From: JANWKA01 sp035533815
GTDB lineage: Bacteria; Bacteroidota; Bacteroidia; Chitinophagales; Chitinophagaceae
NCBI GenBank assembly: GCA_035533815.1
Contig: DATLTB010000092.1
Coordinates: forward strand, 1 to 32,204
Reading direction: 5' to 3'
DNA length: 32,204 bases
In this document: positions 17,730 to 25,846 of the stretch, piece after piece
Numbering within the stretch: position 1 is the stretch's first letter
Layout of the letters: each line of letters begins with the position of its first letter
Program-made: the position numbers and the translations under genes
Notes under the pieces: model-generated
What the model was told of the DNA's origin: nothing
What the model saw: the letters and a program-made list of their open reading frames with translations, nothing else
Database searches by the model: none

Positions 17730-19379
17730 ATGAACCCAAAACAGATGTTCCATATCCGATCATATATAAACCGGTGGATAATATCCTGCCTGGCCCTGGT
17801 CATTTATTCCAGTGTCAGGCAGGCATCCGGCCAGGACTCCCTTAAGCAGCAGACTATAGATATATATAGTTCCTACCAACCCAGTTTGCGTCAAGCAGCG
17901 AAATTAAACCTGACTGCAAATCTACCAGCTTTGGATACATCCAATCTCCCCCTGACCTACCATATCCCACCACTTAATCTGTACTTCACTTACCAACCCC
18001 TCCCCCTTCGACCACTGGCCATGGGCGGAGATACGCTGAAAGCTCTGCAGGACAATTTTATCAAAGCCGGGTTCGGTACCTTTTCCACGCCCTTGCTCCA
18101 GCTAGGCTTGGGCAGCGGCCGTACCAACCAGTATAATTATGGGGTTTATTTCAGTCACTTGTCCTCCCAGGGGAAAATCGAATACCAGGATTTCAGTTCG
18201 GATAATCTCACCCTCCATGGCCAGTATTTTAACAAAGGCATTGAATTTGATGGCGGCCTTCAATATGACCGCCAGGCTGTCAATTATTACGGGTATAATC
18301 ACGATTCCCTGAAATTGTCATCTGCCGATGTCCAGCAGGTATATAATAATTTCTCTGTCACTGTGGGACTTAACAATGATTCTGCAAATGCCGCCGGTTT
18401 AAATTTCAGTCCCCAGCTGACCCTGACCCATTTTTTCGATACGCGGCAGCATAATGAATCGACTTTTTACCTGAAGGCCCCCATAGAAAAGGAAATTGCG
18501 GACGGTTTTTCGTTGAGTGCCATTTTCATCGCTGATTATTCCAATTATAGCGATCCTACCCAATCTTTTTCCAATAATTTGACAGCCATTCACCCGGCTC
18601 TTAATATTGTGAAACCGGGATTTACCCTGCATGCAGGATTGAACCCAACATGGTCGATCAATAAGTTCTACCTGCTACCGGATATTGTGAACGAAACTAA
18701 CCTCATCAAAAACCGGATAATCCTGAGCAGCGGCTGGATTTCCTATATCCATAAAAACAGTTTCCAAAACCTGGCGAATGAAAATCCATATATCGACGGC
18801 TACAGTAATCCGGAAAATACGCGTATTGAAGAAAAATATACCGGGATAAAGGGTACTGTGTCCAAACATTTTAATTACAATACCAAATTCTCCTATATCA
18901 CCTATAGCGGTCTCCCGCTTTTAGTCAATGATTCCCTGGATGGGAAGACTTTTGTTCCCAGATATGAAAGTCAGTTGACCGCATACCAGCTTCATGGAGA
19001 AATCGGGTATATGTCCGAAGAAACCTTTCAGGCAAGGTTCAGTATGGACTGGTATGATTATCTAAGTCAGCAAACACAGCGTGAACCCTGGGGGCTCGTT
19101 CCTTTCCAGGCGGAACTATATTTGGATTATGAACTATTTAAGCATTTTCGGATTAATGCGGAGGCCTTTGCCATGAGCGGCAGTTATTTCATGCAGAATG
19201 GGAAAAGCGGAAAAACCCCTGGTGCTGTGGATATGAATGCCGGAGTATCCTACCAGATAGGTAAAAATTTTGGCCTTTGGTTCAATGCAAATAATATCTT
19301 TAACTCCAAATACCAGAGATGGCATGATTACCCTGCTCTCGGGAGAAACCTGATCGGTGGACTTCTTATCAAATTTTAG
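17730..19379 (+). CDS. plugless TonB-receptor-like outer-membrane beta-barrel
   Basis: A 549-residue protein with a signal peptide (WIISCLALVIYSSVRQASGQ), a short N-terminal region that resembles no plug domain, and from about residue 110 to the end alternating amphipathic strands with aromatic girdles (NYGVYFSHLSSQGKIEYQDF, HFNYNTKFSYITYSGLPLL, AEAFAMSGSYFMQNGKSG). The final strand GLWFNANNIFNSKYQRWHDYPALGRNLIGGLLIKF ends in phenylalanine and matches the last strands of TonB-dependent receptors. No TonB box or plug motif is seen, so active uptake is doubtful. With the TPR protein 17 nt upstream it may form an outer-membrane complex. The HU/SPOR gene follows without a gap. Confidence 0.85.
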   Translation: MNPKQMFHIRSYINRWIISCLALVIYSSVRQASGQDSLKQQTIDIYSSYQPSLRQAAKLNLTANLPALDTSNLPLTYHIPPLNLYFTYQPLPLRPLAMGGDTLKALQDNFIKAGFGTFSTPLLQLGLGSGRTNQYNYGVYFSHLSSQGKIEYQDFSSDNLTLHGQYFNKGIEFDGGLQYDRQAVNYYGYNHDSLKLSSADVQQVYNNFSVTVGLNNDSANAAGLNFSPQLTLTHFFDTRQHNESTFYLKAPIEKEIADGFSLSAIFIADYSNYSDPTQSFSNNLTAIHPALNIVKPGFTLHAGLNPTWSINKFYLLPDIVNETNLIKNRIILSSGWISYIHKNSFQNLANENPYIDGYSNPENTRIEEKYTGIKGTVSKHFNYNTKFSYITYSGLPLLVNDSLDGKTFVPRYESQLTAYQLHGEIGYMSEETFQARFSMDWYDYLSQQTQREPWGLVPFQAELYLDYELFKHFRINAEAFAMSGSYFMQNGKSGKTPGAVDMNAGVSYQIGKNFGLWFNANNIFNSKYQRWHDYPALGRNLIGGLLIKF

Positions 19380-19389
19380 CCAACAGAAA

Positions 19390-20328
19390 GTGGACATAAT
19401 CCGTTATACAGCTGACCTGCTATACCAGCAAGGATCCTGTGAATGGCCAGGCGTTGGCCGTTTCAGGCTCCAATACTCTGCAGCTGTAATAGATTCCGTA
19501 AACCACCTTATTTTCCCCCCTACAGAAGAAATTATTTTCGAAGAACTTACAGAGGGTGTCCCGCTCCGCATGATCCGGTATATTGCCCAACGGGAAAACA
19601 TTCCTGAACCCCAGGCCAATGAAACATTTGCAAAATGCATGTTACACATTAAATTTCAACTTACCGAAGGCATTGCAGTACCAGTTCCTTTTCTCGGTTC
19701 CCTACAAAGGGATTTACAGGGAAAGACCAGCTTTACTCCACTGGATCGCCAGTTTCAATTGAGGGAGCCTTTGCAAGCTATCCCATTAAAAGATCCTGAA
19801 AAACAGCTGGTTGATATCCCCCCGACTATGGTAGAAGCCGTTGTTGATCATTTAGGAATACTCCCTTCAAACCCGGGGAATTCCCGTTTTTCCATCCATC
19901 ATTTGTGGATGCTGGCCATGGCGATTTTCCTGATGTTAATCGGTATGGTATTGTTTCTCCGGGATTGCACCCAAAACAAAGCACTTAATAAGGTCAAAAA
20001 AATATCCCCGCCAACCGGATCCATTCGGACACCCGTCCTCCATTCTGCAATTAAAAAGTTAGCCCTGCAGCCGGTAAATCAACCAGGCCAACCTGGAATA
20101 ACTGATTCCATTCGGTATTATATCGTATTTGCCTCCTATTCCAATCAGGCGAGGGCTCAAAAAATTTATCACAGAATCAGGCATTGGGGGCATCCGGTAG
20201 TCATTTTGGGAGACCGTAACGGCCCTTTCCGGCTGGCTGTACCTTTTTGGTCAAAAGCCGGAGATACCCTGAAAAACCTGGAATCTGTACGGAAAAACTA
20301 CGGACCTTCAGCTTATATCCTCCCTTAA
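19390..20328 (+). CDS. HU-domain protein with one membrane span and C-terminal SPOR domain
   Basis: About 312 residues. The N-terminus (IIRYTADLLYQQGSCEWPGVGRFRLQY) matches the Bacteroidota HU-CCDC81-type domain, and a second, weaker HU-like unit follows (RMIRYIAQRENIPEPQANETFAKCMLHIKFQLTEG..VPVPFLGSL). One membrane span lies at about 172-190 (MLAMAIFLMLIGMVLFL), then a proline-rich linker and a SPOR domain (about 242-312, RYYIVFASYSNQARAQKIYHRIRH..), which in other proteins binds denuded septal peptidoglycan. The expected topology is cytoplasmic HU, periplasmic SPOR. The GTG at 19390, 11 nt after the barrel stop, fits the family N-terminus better than the GTG at 19357, which would overlap the barrel gene. 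A role linking cytoplasm to the division site is inference. Confidence 0.85.
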   Translation: MDIIRYTADLLYQQGSCEWPGVGRFRLQYSAAVIDSVNHLIFPPTEEIIFEELTEGVPLRMIRYIAQRENIPEPQANETFAKCMLHIKFQLTEGIAVPVPFLGSLQRDLQGKTSFTPLDRQFQLREPLQAIPLKDPEKQLVDIPPTMVEAVVDHLGILPSNPGNSRFSIHHLWMLAMAIFLMLIGMVLFLRDCTQNKALNKVKKISPPTGSIRTPVLHSAIKKLALQPVNQPGQPGITDSIRYYIVFASYSNQARAQKIYHRIRHWGHPVVILGDRNGPFRLAVPFWSKAGDTLKNLESVRKNYGPSAYILP

Positions 20329-20363
20329 CCTGGTTTACAAATCTGTCCCTGAATTTACTCCGT

Positions 20364-20371
20364 TATATTTG
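20364..20371 (+). promoter_or_regulatory. candidate -7 promoter element for methyltransferase gene
   Basis: TATATTTG is a perfect match to the Bacteroidota -7 element TAnnTTTG, 24 nt upstream of the TTG start at 20395. It lies just after the HU/SPOR gene, so the methyltransferase may be transcribed separately. Confidence 0.45.
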
Positions 20372-20394
20372 CATTTGGAAAAAATCCAGGTAAA

Positions 20395-21318
20395 TTGTCA
20401 ACAGCCATACACCGGACCAGTTGTCCGCTTTGCGGATCTGAAAACCAAATCGTCAAATTAGGGATAGCTATAGATCATCTGGTTTCCCAGGAGCATTTTG
20501 AACTCTGGGACTGCCACCAATGTACACTTCGTTTCACTCAGGATATCCCTTCCATTCAGGAGATTGACAGATATTACTGTTCGGAACAATATATTTCACA
20601 CACCGATACCCATCAGGGTTTGATTAATCGGATTTACCATATCGTGCGGAGGGTATCGCTGCGGACCAAATTTCATTGGGTCCAGCAGGATTCAGCGAAA
20701 ATTCAGGGAAATATTCTCGATATTGGATGCGGGACTGGGGCTTTCCTGAATATGATGAGAAAACAGGGATGGCAGGTTACCGGGGTAGAAACCAATGCGG
20801 GGGCGAGGGAAAAAGCCAGGTTGTTATACAGGCTGGATATCCTGCCTGAAGATGCCCTGGAAAAATTGCAACCTCAGAATTTTGATGTAATTACTTTGTG
20901 GCATGTGCTGGAACATCTGTACGATCTTCATGGAACCTTTCATCAAATAAATCGCTTACTGAATAAAAAAGGCACTCTATTTATTGCAGTTCCAAATTAT
21001 ACTTCCGCAGATTCAAAAATTTATAGGGAGAACTGGGCAGCTTATGATGTACCCAGGCACTTATATCATTTTTCCCCTGCTTCCATGCAATATCTAGCCG
21101 AATTACATGGTTTCAGCATCCGTTTATTGCATCCCATGGTGTATGATGCCTTTTATGTGAGTCTGTTAAGTGAGAAATATTTGAACCGCTCATTAGGGAT
21201 ACTCAGGGCCTTCTGGACGGGCTTGAAATCTGGACTTTCAGCTACTGCCGATAATAATTTATCCAGCTCCCTGGTCTACGTCCTGACTAAAAAACGCAAG
21301 AATTACACTGCTTCCTGA
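20395..21318 (+). CDS. zinc-ribbon class I SAM-dependent methyltransferase
   Basis: A 307-residue protein. The N-terminal zinc ribbon has Cys10, Cys13, Cys40 and Cys43 (CPLCGS ... CHQC), followed by a Rossmann methyltransferase domain with motif I ILDIGCGTGAFL at 107-118, the acidic end of strand 2 in VTGVETN, and VITLWHVLEHLYD typical of the Methyltransf_23 group. The C-terminal region (RENWAAYDVPRHLYHFSPASMQYLAELHGF) is characteristic of the same group, often found near glycan or cell-envelope genes. The substrate is unknown. TTG at 20395 is taken as start because it keeps the whole zinc ribbon; no ATG precedes the methyltransferase fold. Confidence 0.9.
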   Translation: MSTAIHRTSCPLCGSENQIVKLGIAIDHLVSQEHFELWDCHQCTLRFTQDIPSIQEIDRYYCSEQYISHTDTHQGLINRIYHIVRRVSLRTKFHWVQQDSAKIQGNILDIGCGTGAFLNMMRKQGWQVTGVETNAGAREKARLLYRLDILPEDALEKLQPQNFDVITLWHVLEHLYDLHGTFHQINRLLNKKGTLFIAVPNYTSADSKIYRENWAAYDVPRHLYHFSPASMQYLAELHGFSIRLLHPMVYDAFYVSLLSEKYLNRSLGILRAFWTGLKSGLSATADNNLSSSLVYVLTKKRKNYTAS

Positions 21319-21635
21319 TTATGGATTAGGATTTAAGCGCATTATTATACATTCATGATCCCGGAGTTTCCCCTTGATGATACGTGGGATACATGCATTA
21401 TTTAGCCCAATAAAATGGCTTGGATCTGGAATGTTCTTTATCCGAACATTAGATTTCCGGATAAAAGAAGGTGCTGGAAATGGAGGGTATTTGCACCGGG
21501 GGAAAATTCATCCAGGATTTATTCTTCCTGTGATTGTAGGGATTGTCCCAGGATAAAATCCTCTCAAAAGCATTGATCCGAATTCTTTTTATTGATGCGA
21601 AAATGTATATAAACTGAATTAAGTTGTGAAAAATA
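21319..21635. other. intergenic stretch without credible gene
   Basis: About 315 bp between the methyltransferase gene and the decayed SRPBCC gene. A 60-codon open frame (21374-21556, plus) has no recognisable domain, no convincing start signal and is not called. A 7-bp inverted repeat (TTATCCG ... CGGATAA) occurs near 21437-21463 but is too weak to name. Confidence 0.6.
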
Positions 21636-22113
21636 ATGACAAAGACCAACGGCAGAAAAAGAACTGACGCTGCGTCGAGGGTAATCCAGGTTTCTCTTCA
21701 AACCATCTATCAGGCATTCCTGGATCCGGCAGCTTTTGCCTTGTGGCGACCGCCGGAAGGCATGAAATGCCAAATCCAAGCTTTTGCCCCCGGCAGGACG
21801 GAACTTTTCAAATGTCATTCGGTATATTGATACTAATCACCCAGTGCGTGGCAAAACATCATTGCATGCCGATGTAATTTAAGGCCGATTTCTGGAACTT
21901 GTCCCTTACAAGCGGATTGTCGAATTAGTAGCATTTGAGTCCAATGATCCAGCTTTCGGAGGCGCAATGACGGTCACATCGACATTGGCTCCAGTTTCGG
22001 GTGGCACCGAGATTACCATCCTTTGCGCAAACTTGCCTTTCGAAATTCAGCCGAGGGATCACTTTAAAGCAATGACATCCACGCTAAAAAACCTTGCAGC
22101 GTTTTCCGAATAA
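21636..22113 (+). pseudogene. decayed SRPBCC/AHSA1-family gene
   Basis: The first 63 codons (RTDAASRVIQVSLQTIYQAFLDPAAFALWRPPEGM..) match the start of SRPBCC-domain (Hsp90-activator-like) proteins. The frame ends at the TGA 21828-21830, but the family continues in the +1 frame from 21826 as DTNHPVRGKTSLHADVI, then an in-frame TAA at 21880-21882, then GRFLELVPYKRIVELVAFESNDPAFGGAMT, and TSTLAPVSGGTEITI down to a natural stop TAA at 22111-22113. Near 21811-21826 the matching peptide passes through the third frame as well (ATG TCA TTC), suggesting two single-base deletions. With at least one frameshift and one nonsense codon the gene should be dead. Sequencing error could explain part of this but hardly all three lesions. 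Confidence 0.85.
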
Positions 22114-22257
22114 GCCGTATTGCTGCGACAGCTACACATTAAAAGTCCCTGATAGCATTAAAGGGAATAATCAGGCCGGGGCACTACCCTTTCCAGGGAC
22201 ATTTCTTTATCTGACTAATTACCGGTAGATTTAAGCGGGTTCCCTAAACCCCGAACC

Positions 22258-24213
22258 ATGTGTTATTTCCACAGGATCAGGAATATGATGTTCATCCTGG
22301 GAATATGCATTAGCCATGGAACCTGGGCAATTCCCGTACGGGACAGCGCAAACCTGATCAGCATAAATGGCTATGGTAATGAATTGACGTCCAGTGAACA
22401 TCCCCAATATTTTTTGCAACCTACTGATATTCAGAGTATCGGTATCCCTTCAGGGGAGTTCAATATTCCATTTCGGAAGTTCGCAGAACAGATGAACACC
22501 CATCCCCAAAAATTCAATTTTTGGCTAAAATTCAATTTGAAGAATACTACTGGACATGAATTGCAAACCTATCTGTACTGCGGCAATGAAAATTATGTGA
22601 ACCTGTACCTGGTCATAGCCGCAAAACAGACTTTGACATATAGGGGAGGTAACATGAGGTCCGTGAATGACCGATTGCCCTATATCGAGCAGATTTCCGG
22701 AATCATCCCTTTCAGTCTCCCTTCCCAAACTATGGCTACGGTTTATCTCAGGATCAAACAAAGGACAGAAAGGCTTGCTTTTCCAGGTATAACCATAACA
22801 GACAAACAACACTTGTATGCGGATTTTGGAGCGGACTATAATCAATCCAGAACAGATATCCTGATTCAGATTCTATTTCAGGGATTTGTACTTTGCCAGA
22901 TATGCTATATGTTTTTGCAATGGCTAATAGTCAGGCGGAAAGAATATTTCTATTACTTCTGTTACCTCATGATGATCTCCCTGTATTTCCTGAGCAGGGA
23001 GGAATCCGGTATAGGTATTTATTTCATTTTCACCCGGTATCCCCAATTGGTGGTTTACCTCAACAAAACCCTTCAAATACTTGCTTATTTCCTATACTTC
23101 CGCTTTGTGAGGACTTTCCTGGAACTGGACCAGGGATTTCCCGGATTAAACCGCTGGATGAAACGAATTGAATATTTTCTGCTTGTCTACTTGGTATTTG
23201 ATCTCACCTTTATTCTTTTCACTTTAGATACCCGGCTACAGTATACATTTTTCCTGGGATTGATCACTTTGGTTTTTTTAGCTTCAACGGTTATGATTGT
23301 TTATCTGTTCAGGCAGCATAGTATACTGACTAATTACATTGTTACCGGAAGCCTGTTTGTCGGTCTGGGAAATATTGCAGGATTAGTTATTTCTTACCTG
23401 GTGTATGAATTGAAATCCCCAATTCATTTTTCAGATCCGCTCCTTTTGCCCCAGGCCGGGGTAATCCTGGAAATTATTTGCTTTACATCTGGCCTGAGCT
23501 ATAAGAATATGTTAAGTGAAAAGGAAAAAGTCAGGGCTCAACGCAGGCTGATCAAAGAGCTCAGGTCCCATGAGTTGCTGCAGGCCAGGATGCATGGAAT
23601 TCGTGACAAAATCGGGCAGGACCTGCATGATGATATCGGTTCTACACTGAGTACGATCCTCCTTTACAGCAATATGGCAATCATGAAGGATAGATCCCTG
23701 CTCCCTGACGAAGCCAGGGAAATTCTCCGTAAGATCAGCATCAGCGCCAATCAAATGATTGACGAGATGAATGATATTGTCTGGACAATCAATCCCCGCA
23801 ATGATGATATGGGGAAAATCATCAGCAAGATGCAGTTTTTTGCCACTACTATTACCTCCTCCTGTAATATCCGTCTTGAGTTTGAGTCCGCAAGCAATTT
23901 AGAGGAAGGTCTGATGATGATGGATAAAAAGAAAAATTTTTTCCTGATATTCAAAGAAGCTGTCAATAATGCCGTAAAATATTCACATTGCAATGAATTG
24001 AAGGTATCCATCCGAAAAACCAATGACTGGGTGGAAATGACGGTTATTGATAACGGTTCAGGTTTTGATCTTAATAGCCCCCGCCGGGGTAACGGATTGC
24101 ATAATATGCAGTCAAGGGCAGCCGAAAGCCTGGGACATCTCGATATTTTGAGCAACCCCGGTAAAGGCACCCATATCAGATTAATGATCCCGCTAGATGC
24201 TCATGATGCATAA
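22258..24213 (+). CDS. 7TM-DISM sensor histidine kinase (NarX/LuxR-type)
   Basis: A 651-residue kinase. A signal peptide (residues 6-24) is followed by a periplasmic 7TMR-DISMED2-type beta domain (about 30-190, FWLKFNLKNTTGHELQTYLYCGNENYVNLYLV), seven membrane spans (about 200-415), a coiled-coil, a HisKA_3 domain with phosphoacceptor His457 (IGQDLHDDIGSTLS) and a HATPase domain with Asn571 (FKEAVNNAVKYS), DNGSGF at 598-603 and GNGL at 611-614. DISM receptors are thought to sense carbohydrate or other small ligands. HisKA_3 kinases pair with NarL-type regulators, and such a gene follows 73 nt downstream, so the pair forms one two-component system. A start further in, at 22285/22288, would lose the basic n-region. 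Confidence 0.93.
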   Translation: MCYFHRIRNMMFILGICISHGTWAIPVRDSANLISINGYGNELTSSEHPQYFLQPTDIQSIGIPSGEFNIPFRKFAEQMNTHPQKFNFWLKFNLKNTTGHELQTYLYCGNENYVNLYLVIAAKQTLTYRGGNMRSVNDRLPYIEQISGIIPFSLPSQTMATVYLRIKQRTERLAFPGITITDKQHLYADFGADYNQSRTDILIQILFQGFVLCQICYMFLQWLIVRRKEYFYYFCYLMMISLYFLSREESGIGIYFIFTRYPQLVVYLNKTLQILAYFLYFRFVRTFLELDQGFPGLNRWMKRIEYFLLVYLVFDLTFILFTLDTRLQYTFFLGLITLVFLASTVMIVYLFRQHSILTNYIVTGSLFVGLGNIAGLVISYLVYELKSPIHFSDPLLLPQAGVILEIICFTSGLSYKNMLSEKEKVRAQRRLIKELRSHELLQARMHGIRDKIGQDLHDDIGSTLSTILLYSNMAIMKDRSLLPDEAREILRKISISANQMIDEMNDIVWTINPRNDDMGKIISKMQFFATTITSSCNIRLEFESASNLEEGLMMMDKKKNFFLIFKEAVNNAVKYSHCNELKVSIRKTNDWVEMTVIDNGSGFDLNSPRRGNGLHNMQSRAAESLGHLDILSNPGKGTHIRLMIPLDAHDA

Positions 24214-24270
24214 TTCAGATGTTCATCCGATTAAAAAACCGCCGGAACAGGTTACTTTTAGGGATACCTG

Positions 24271-24277
24271 AAGGGGA
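24271..24277 (+). promoter_or_regulatory. ribosome-binding site deciding the regulator start
   Basis: AAGGGGA lies 9 nt before the ATG at 24287 and directly against the ATG at 24278. The spacing therefore favours 24287. It is one of the few clear Shine-Dalgarno-like sites in the window. Confidence 0.5.
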
Positions 24278-24286
24278 ATGATTTCC

Positions 24287-24934
24287 ATGAAAACTAAAAT
24301 AAAGGTTGCGCTGGTTGAAGACAACATCCTTCTCAGGACCGAGATGGGAAAGTTGCTTAATGATTCGGCCGAACTCCGGGTTGTGGCGTCGCTCCCGGAT
24401 TACAGCCAGCTTGTGCCGATTTTCAAGGAGGTTGAGCCCGATTTGGTCTTAATGGATATCGGGCTTGGAGGAAATGTATCAGGAATTGACGGGGTTAAGA
24501 TCATCACCAATTATTTTCCAGAAATCCGGATCATGATGTTCACGGTTTTCGAGGATGAGGATAAGATATTTGAATCCATCTGCGCAGGAGCTTCCGGATA
24601 CCTGCTTAAAAAAACTCCCCCCACAGAGATCATCCGGTCCCTGGTGGAGCTATACCTGGGAGGAGCACCGATGACCCCGGTGATTGCTGACCGGGCGCTC
24701 AAAGTTTTCCGCAGCAGGCTTAATCCCGCTCCGGCTGAAGGGGCAGGTCTTACAGCGCGGGAAAGGGAGATATTACAGGCGCTGGCGGAGGGATTGAGTT
24801 ATCAGAAGATCGCCGACAAATTATATATTCATATCAGTACCGTGCGCACGCATATCACCAATATCTACCATAAACTGCGGGTGAATTCCAAAGTGGAAGC
24901 AATCAACCGAATGCAAAGGCACCGGATAAATTAA
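24287..24934 (+). CDS. NarL/LuxR-family response regulator
   Basis: A 215-residue regulator. The receiver domain shows Glu11-Asp12, phosphoacceptor Asp57 (LVLMDIGLGG), Thr86 (MMFTVF) and the lysine in GYLLKKT at about 108. A linker is followed by a C-terminal LuxR-type helix-turn-helix (about 150-210, LTAREREILQALAEGLSYQKIADKLYIHISTVRTHITNIYHKLRVNSK). The ATG at 24287 is preferred over 24278 on ribosome-site spacing and on the normal N-terminus MKTKIKVALVEDN. It is the expected partner of the DISM kinase just upstream. The following outer-membrane protein gene, behind a long AT-rich leader, is a reasonable but unproven target. Confidence 0.95.
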   Translation: MKTKIKVALVEDNILLRTEMGKLLNDSAELRVVASLPDYSQLVPIFKEVEPDLVLMDIGLGGNVSGIDGVKIITNYFPEIRIMMFTVFEDEDKIFESICAGASGYLLKKTPPTEIIRSLVELYLGGAPMTPVIADRALKVFRSRLNPAPAEGAGLTAREREILQALAEGLSYQKIADKLYIHISTVRTHITNIYHKLRVNSKVEAINRMQRHRIN

Positions 24935-25168
24935 TAAATTATCATATAATATAATTTATTTTATTATCTTTAAACCCGAAGCAACAACTTGATAATGAAT
25001 ACTGGAAAATTCTTTTTATTGTCATATTTATTTTGAATAGAAAAATGTGTATTTATAAAAATTATATTAATTTCAATTACAAAATATCCATGTACTAATT
25101 AATAAATTATTTATTATTATTTATTAAAAAAATGTATCCATTCTTCATTTAACACCTAAAAAAAAGTT
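24935..25168 (+). promoter_or_regulatory. AT-rich leader/promoter region of outer-membrane protein gene
   Basis: About 230 bp, markedly richer in A and T than its surroundings. It starts with an AT-only hairpin (AATAAATTAT 24933-24942 with ATAATTTATT 24951-24960), too weak to be called a terminator with confidence. A 7 of 8 match to the -7 element (TATCTTTA) lies near 24964-24971. The length and composition suggest a regulated promoter or structured 5' leader; no known riboswitch was recognised. Confidence 0.4.
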
Positions 25169-25729
25169 ATGAAAAAAACAGCTACTTTTTTCCTAATCGG
25201 GGCTTTCCTTCTTTTTGCTTATCTGCCAACAAAGGCCCAATCCTTTAAATCTGGAGACAATATTTTCAATCTCGGGGTTGGTGTTGTTGGAGGAGACCTA
25301 TACGCTGGAGGGGGTTATTCCACTTCCGTCCCCCCAATTTCCCTGTCTTACGAGCATGGAATGAACATCCATAATTTCGGCCTGGGTGCCATTATCGCCT
25401 TCTCTTCTTCCGCCTATAACTATAACTACTATGGTTATAGTTTTTCTTATCATTATAGCTATAAAATAATTGGCTTAAGGGCAGCATATCATTTCTACAC
25501 CCAAGAACATTTTGATATATATGGGGGGCTGATTCTGGGTTATGATATTGTGTCCGCAACCTCCTCGGATTATACGGGTAATGGATATAATTATACCGTC
25601 GCCGGAAGTTCCTTAGCTTTTGATATCTTCGTTGGGGCCCGGTATTACTTCTCGGATCACGTAGGTGCCATGGCAGAGTTAGGATATGGCATCAGTATTC
25701 TGAATATCGGTCTTGCATTTAAACTGTAA
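25169..25729 (+). CDS. small outer-membrane beta-barrel protein, Tyr/Ser-rich loop
   Basis: A 186-residue protein with a signal peptide (MKKTATFFLIGAFLLFAYLPTKA) and alternating barrel strands (NIFNLGVGVVGGDLYAGGGY, ISLSYEHGMNIHNFGLGAIIAFSS, KIIGLRAAYHFYT, IYGGLILGYDIVSATS, AFDIFVGARYYFSDHVGAMAELGYG, LNIGLAFKL), as in eight-stranded OmpW/OmpX-size porins. Residues about 89-108 (YNYNYYGYSFSYHYSYK) form a tyrosine-serine-rich stretch likely to be a surface loop. The ATG is preceded by an A-rich leader without a Shine-Dalgarno site, usual for this phylum. It stands alone between an AT-rich leader and a strong terminator, consistent with high, separately controlled expression. The ligand is unknown. 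Confidence 0.88.
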   Translation: MKKTATFFLIGAFLLFAYLPTKAQSFKSGDNIFNLGVGVVGGDLYAGGGYSTSVPPISLSYEHGMNIHNFGLGAIIAFSSSAYNYNYYGYSFSYHYSYKIIGLRAAYHFYTQEHFDIYGGLILGYDIVSATSSDYTGNGYNYTVAGSSLAFDIFVGARYYFSDHVGAMAELGYGISILNIGLAFKL

Positions 25730-25774
25730 AGTTATTTTTCCTTATCCAAGGCGATCTGATGATAATTTCATTTT

Positions 25775-25815
25775 TATAAAACTACCCTGCATGAGTAATG
25801 CAGGGTAGTTTTATA
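25775..25815. terminator. perfect 18-bp hairpin terminator
   Basis: TATAAAACTACCCTGCAT (25775-25792) and ATGCAGGGTAGTTTTATA (25798-25815) are exact reverse complements separated by the 5-nt loop GAGTA. A-tract and T-tract flank the GC-rich core on either side, so it can act in both directions. It lies 46 nt after the outer-membrane protein stop. Confidence 0.9.
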
Positions 25816-25846
25816 TTTCACCCGAGTTGCCCCTGCTTTGACCATT

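Noticed and set aside
17853..17870. Palindrome-like ACTATA...TATAGT
   Set aside because: It lies inside the barrel coding sequence, the middle does not pair, and it arises from ordinary codons for TIDIYSS.
21374..21556. 60-codon open frame between the methyltransferase and the pseudogene
   Set aside because: No domain, no ribosome-binding site and glycine-rich low-information sequence; likely chance.
24933..24960. AT-only hairpin after the response regulator as a terminator
   Set aside because: The 10-bp stem has no G or C and the surrounding DNA is uniformly AT-rich, so it would be unstable and could be chance.
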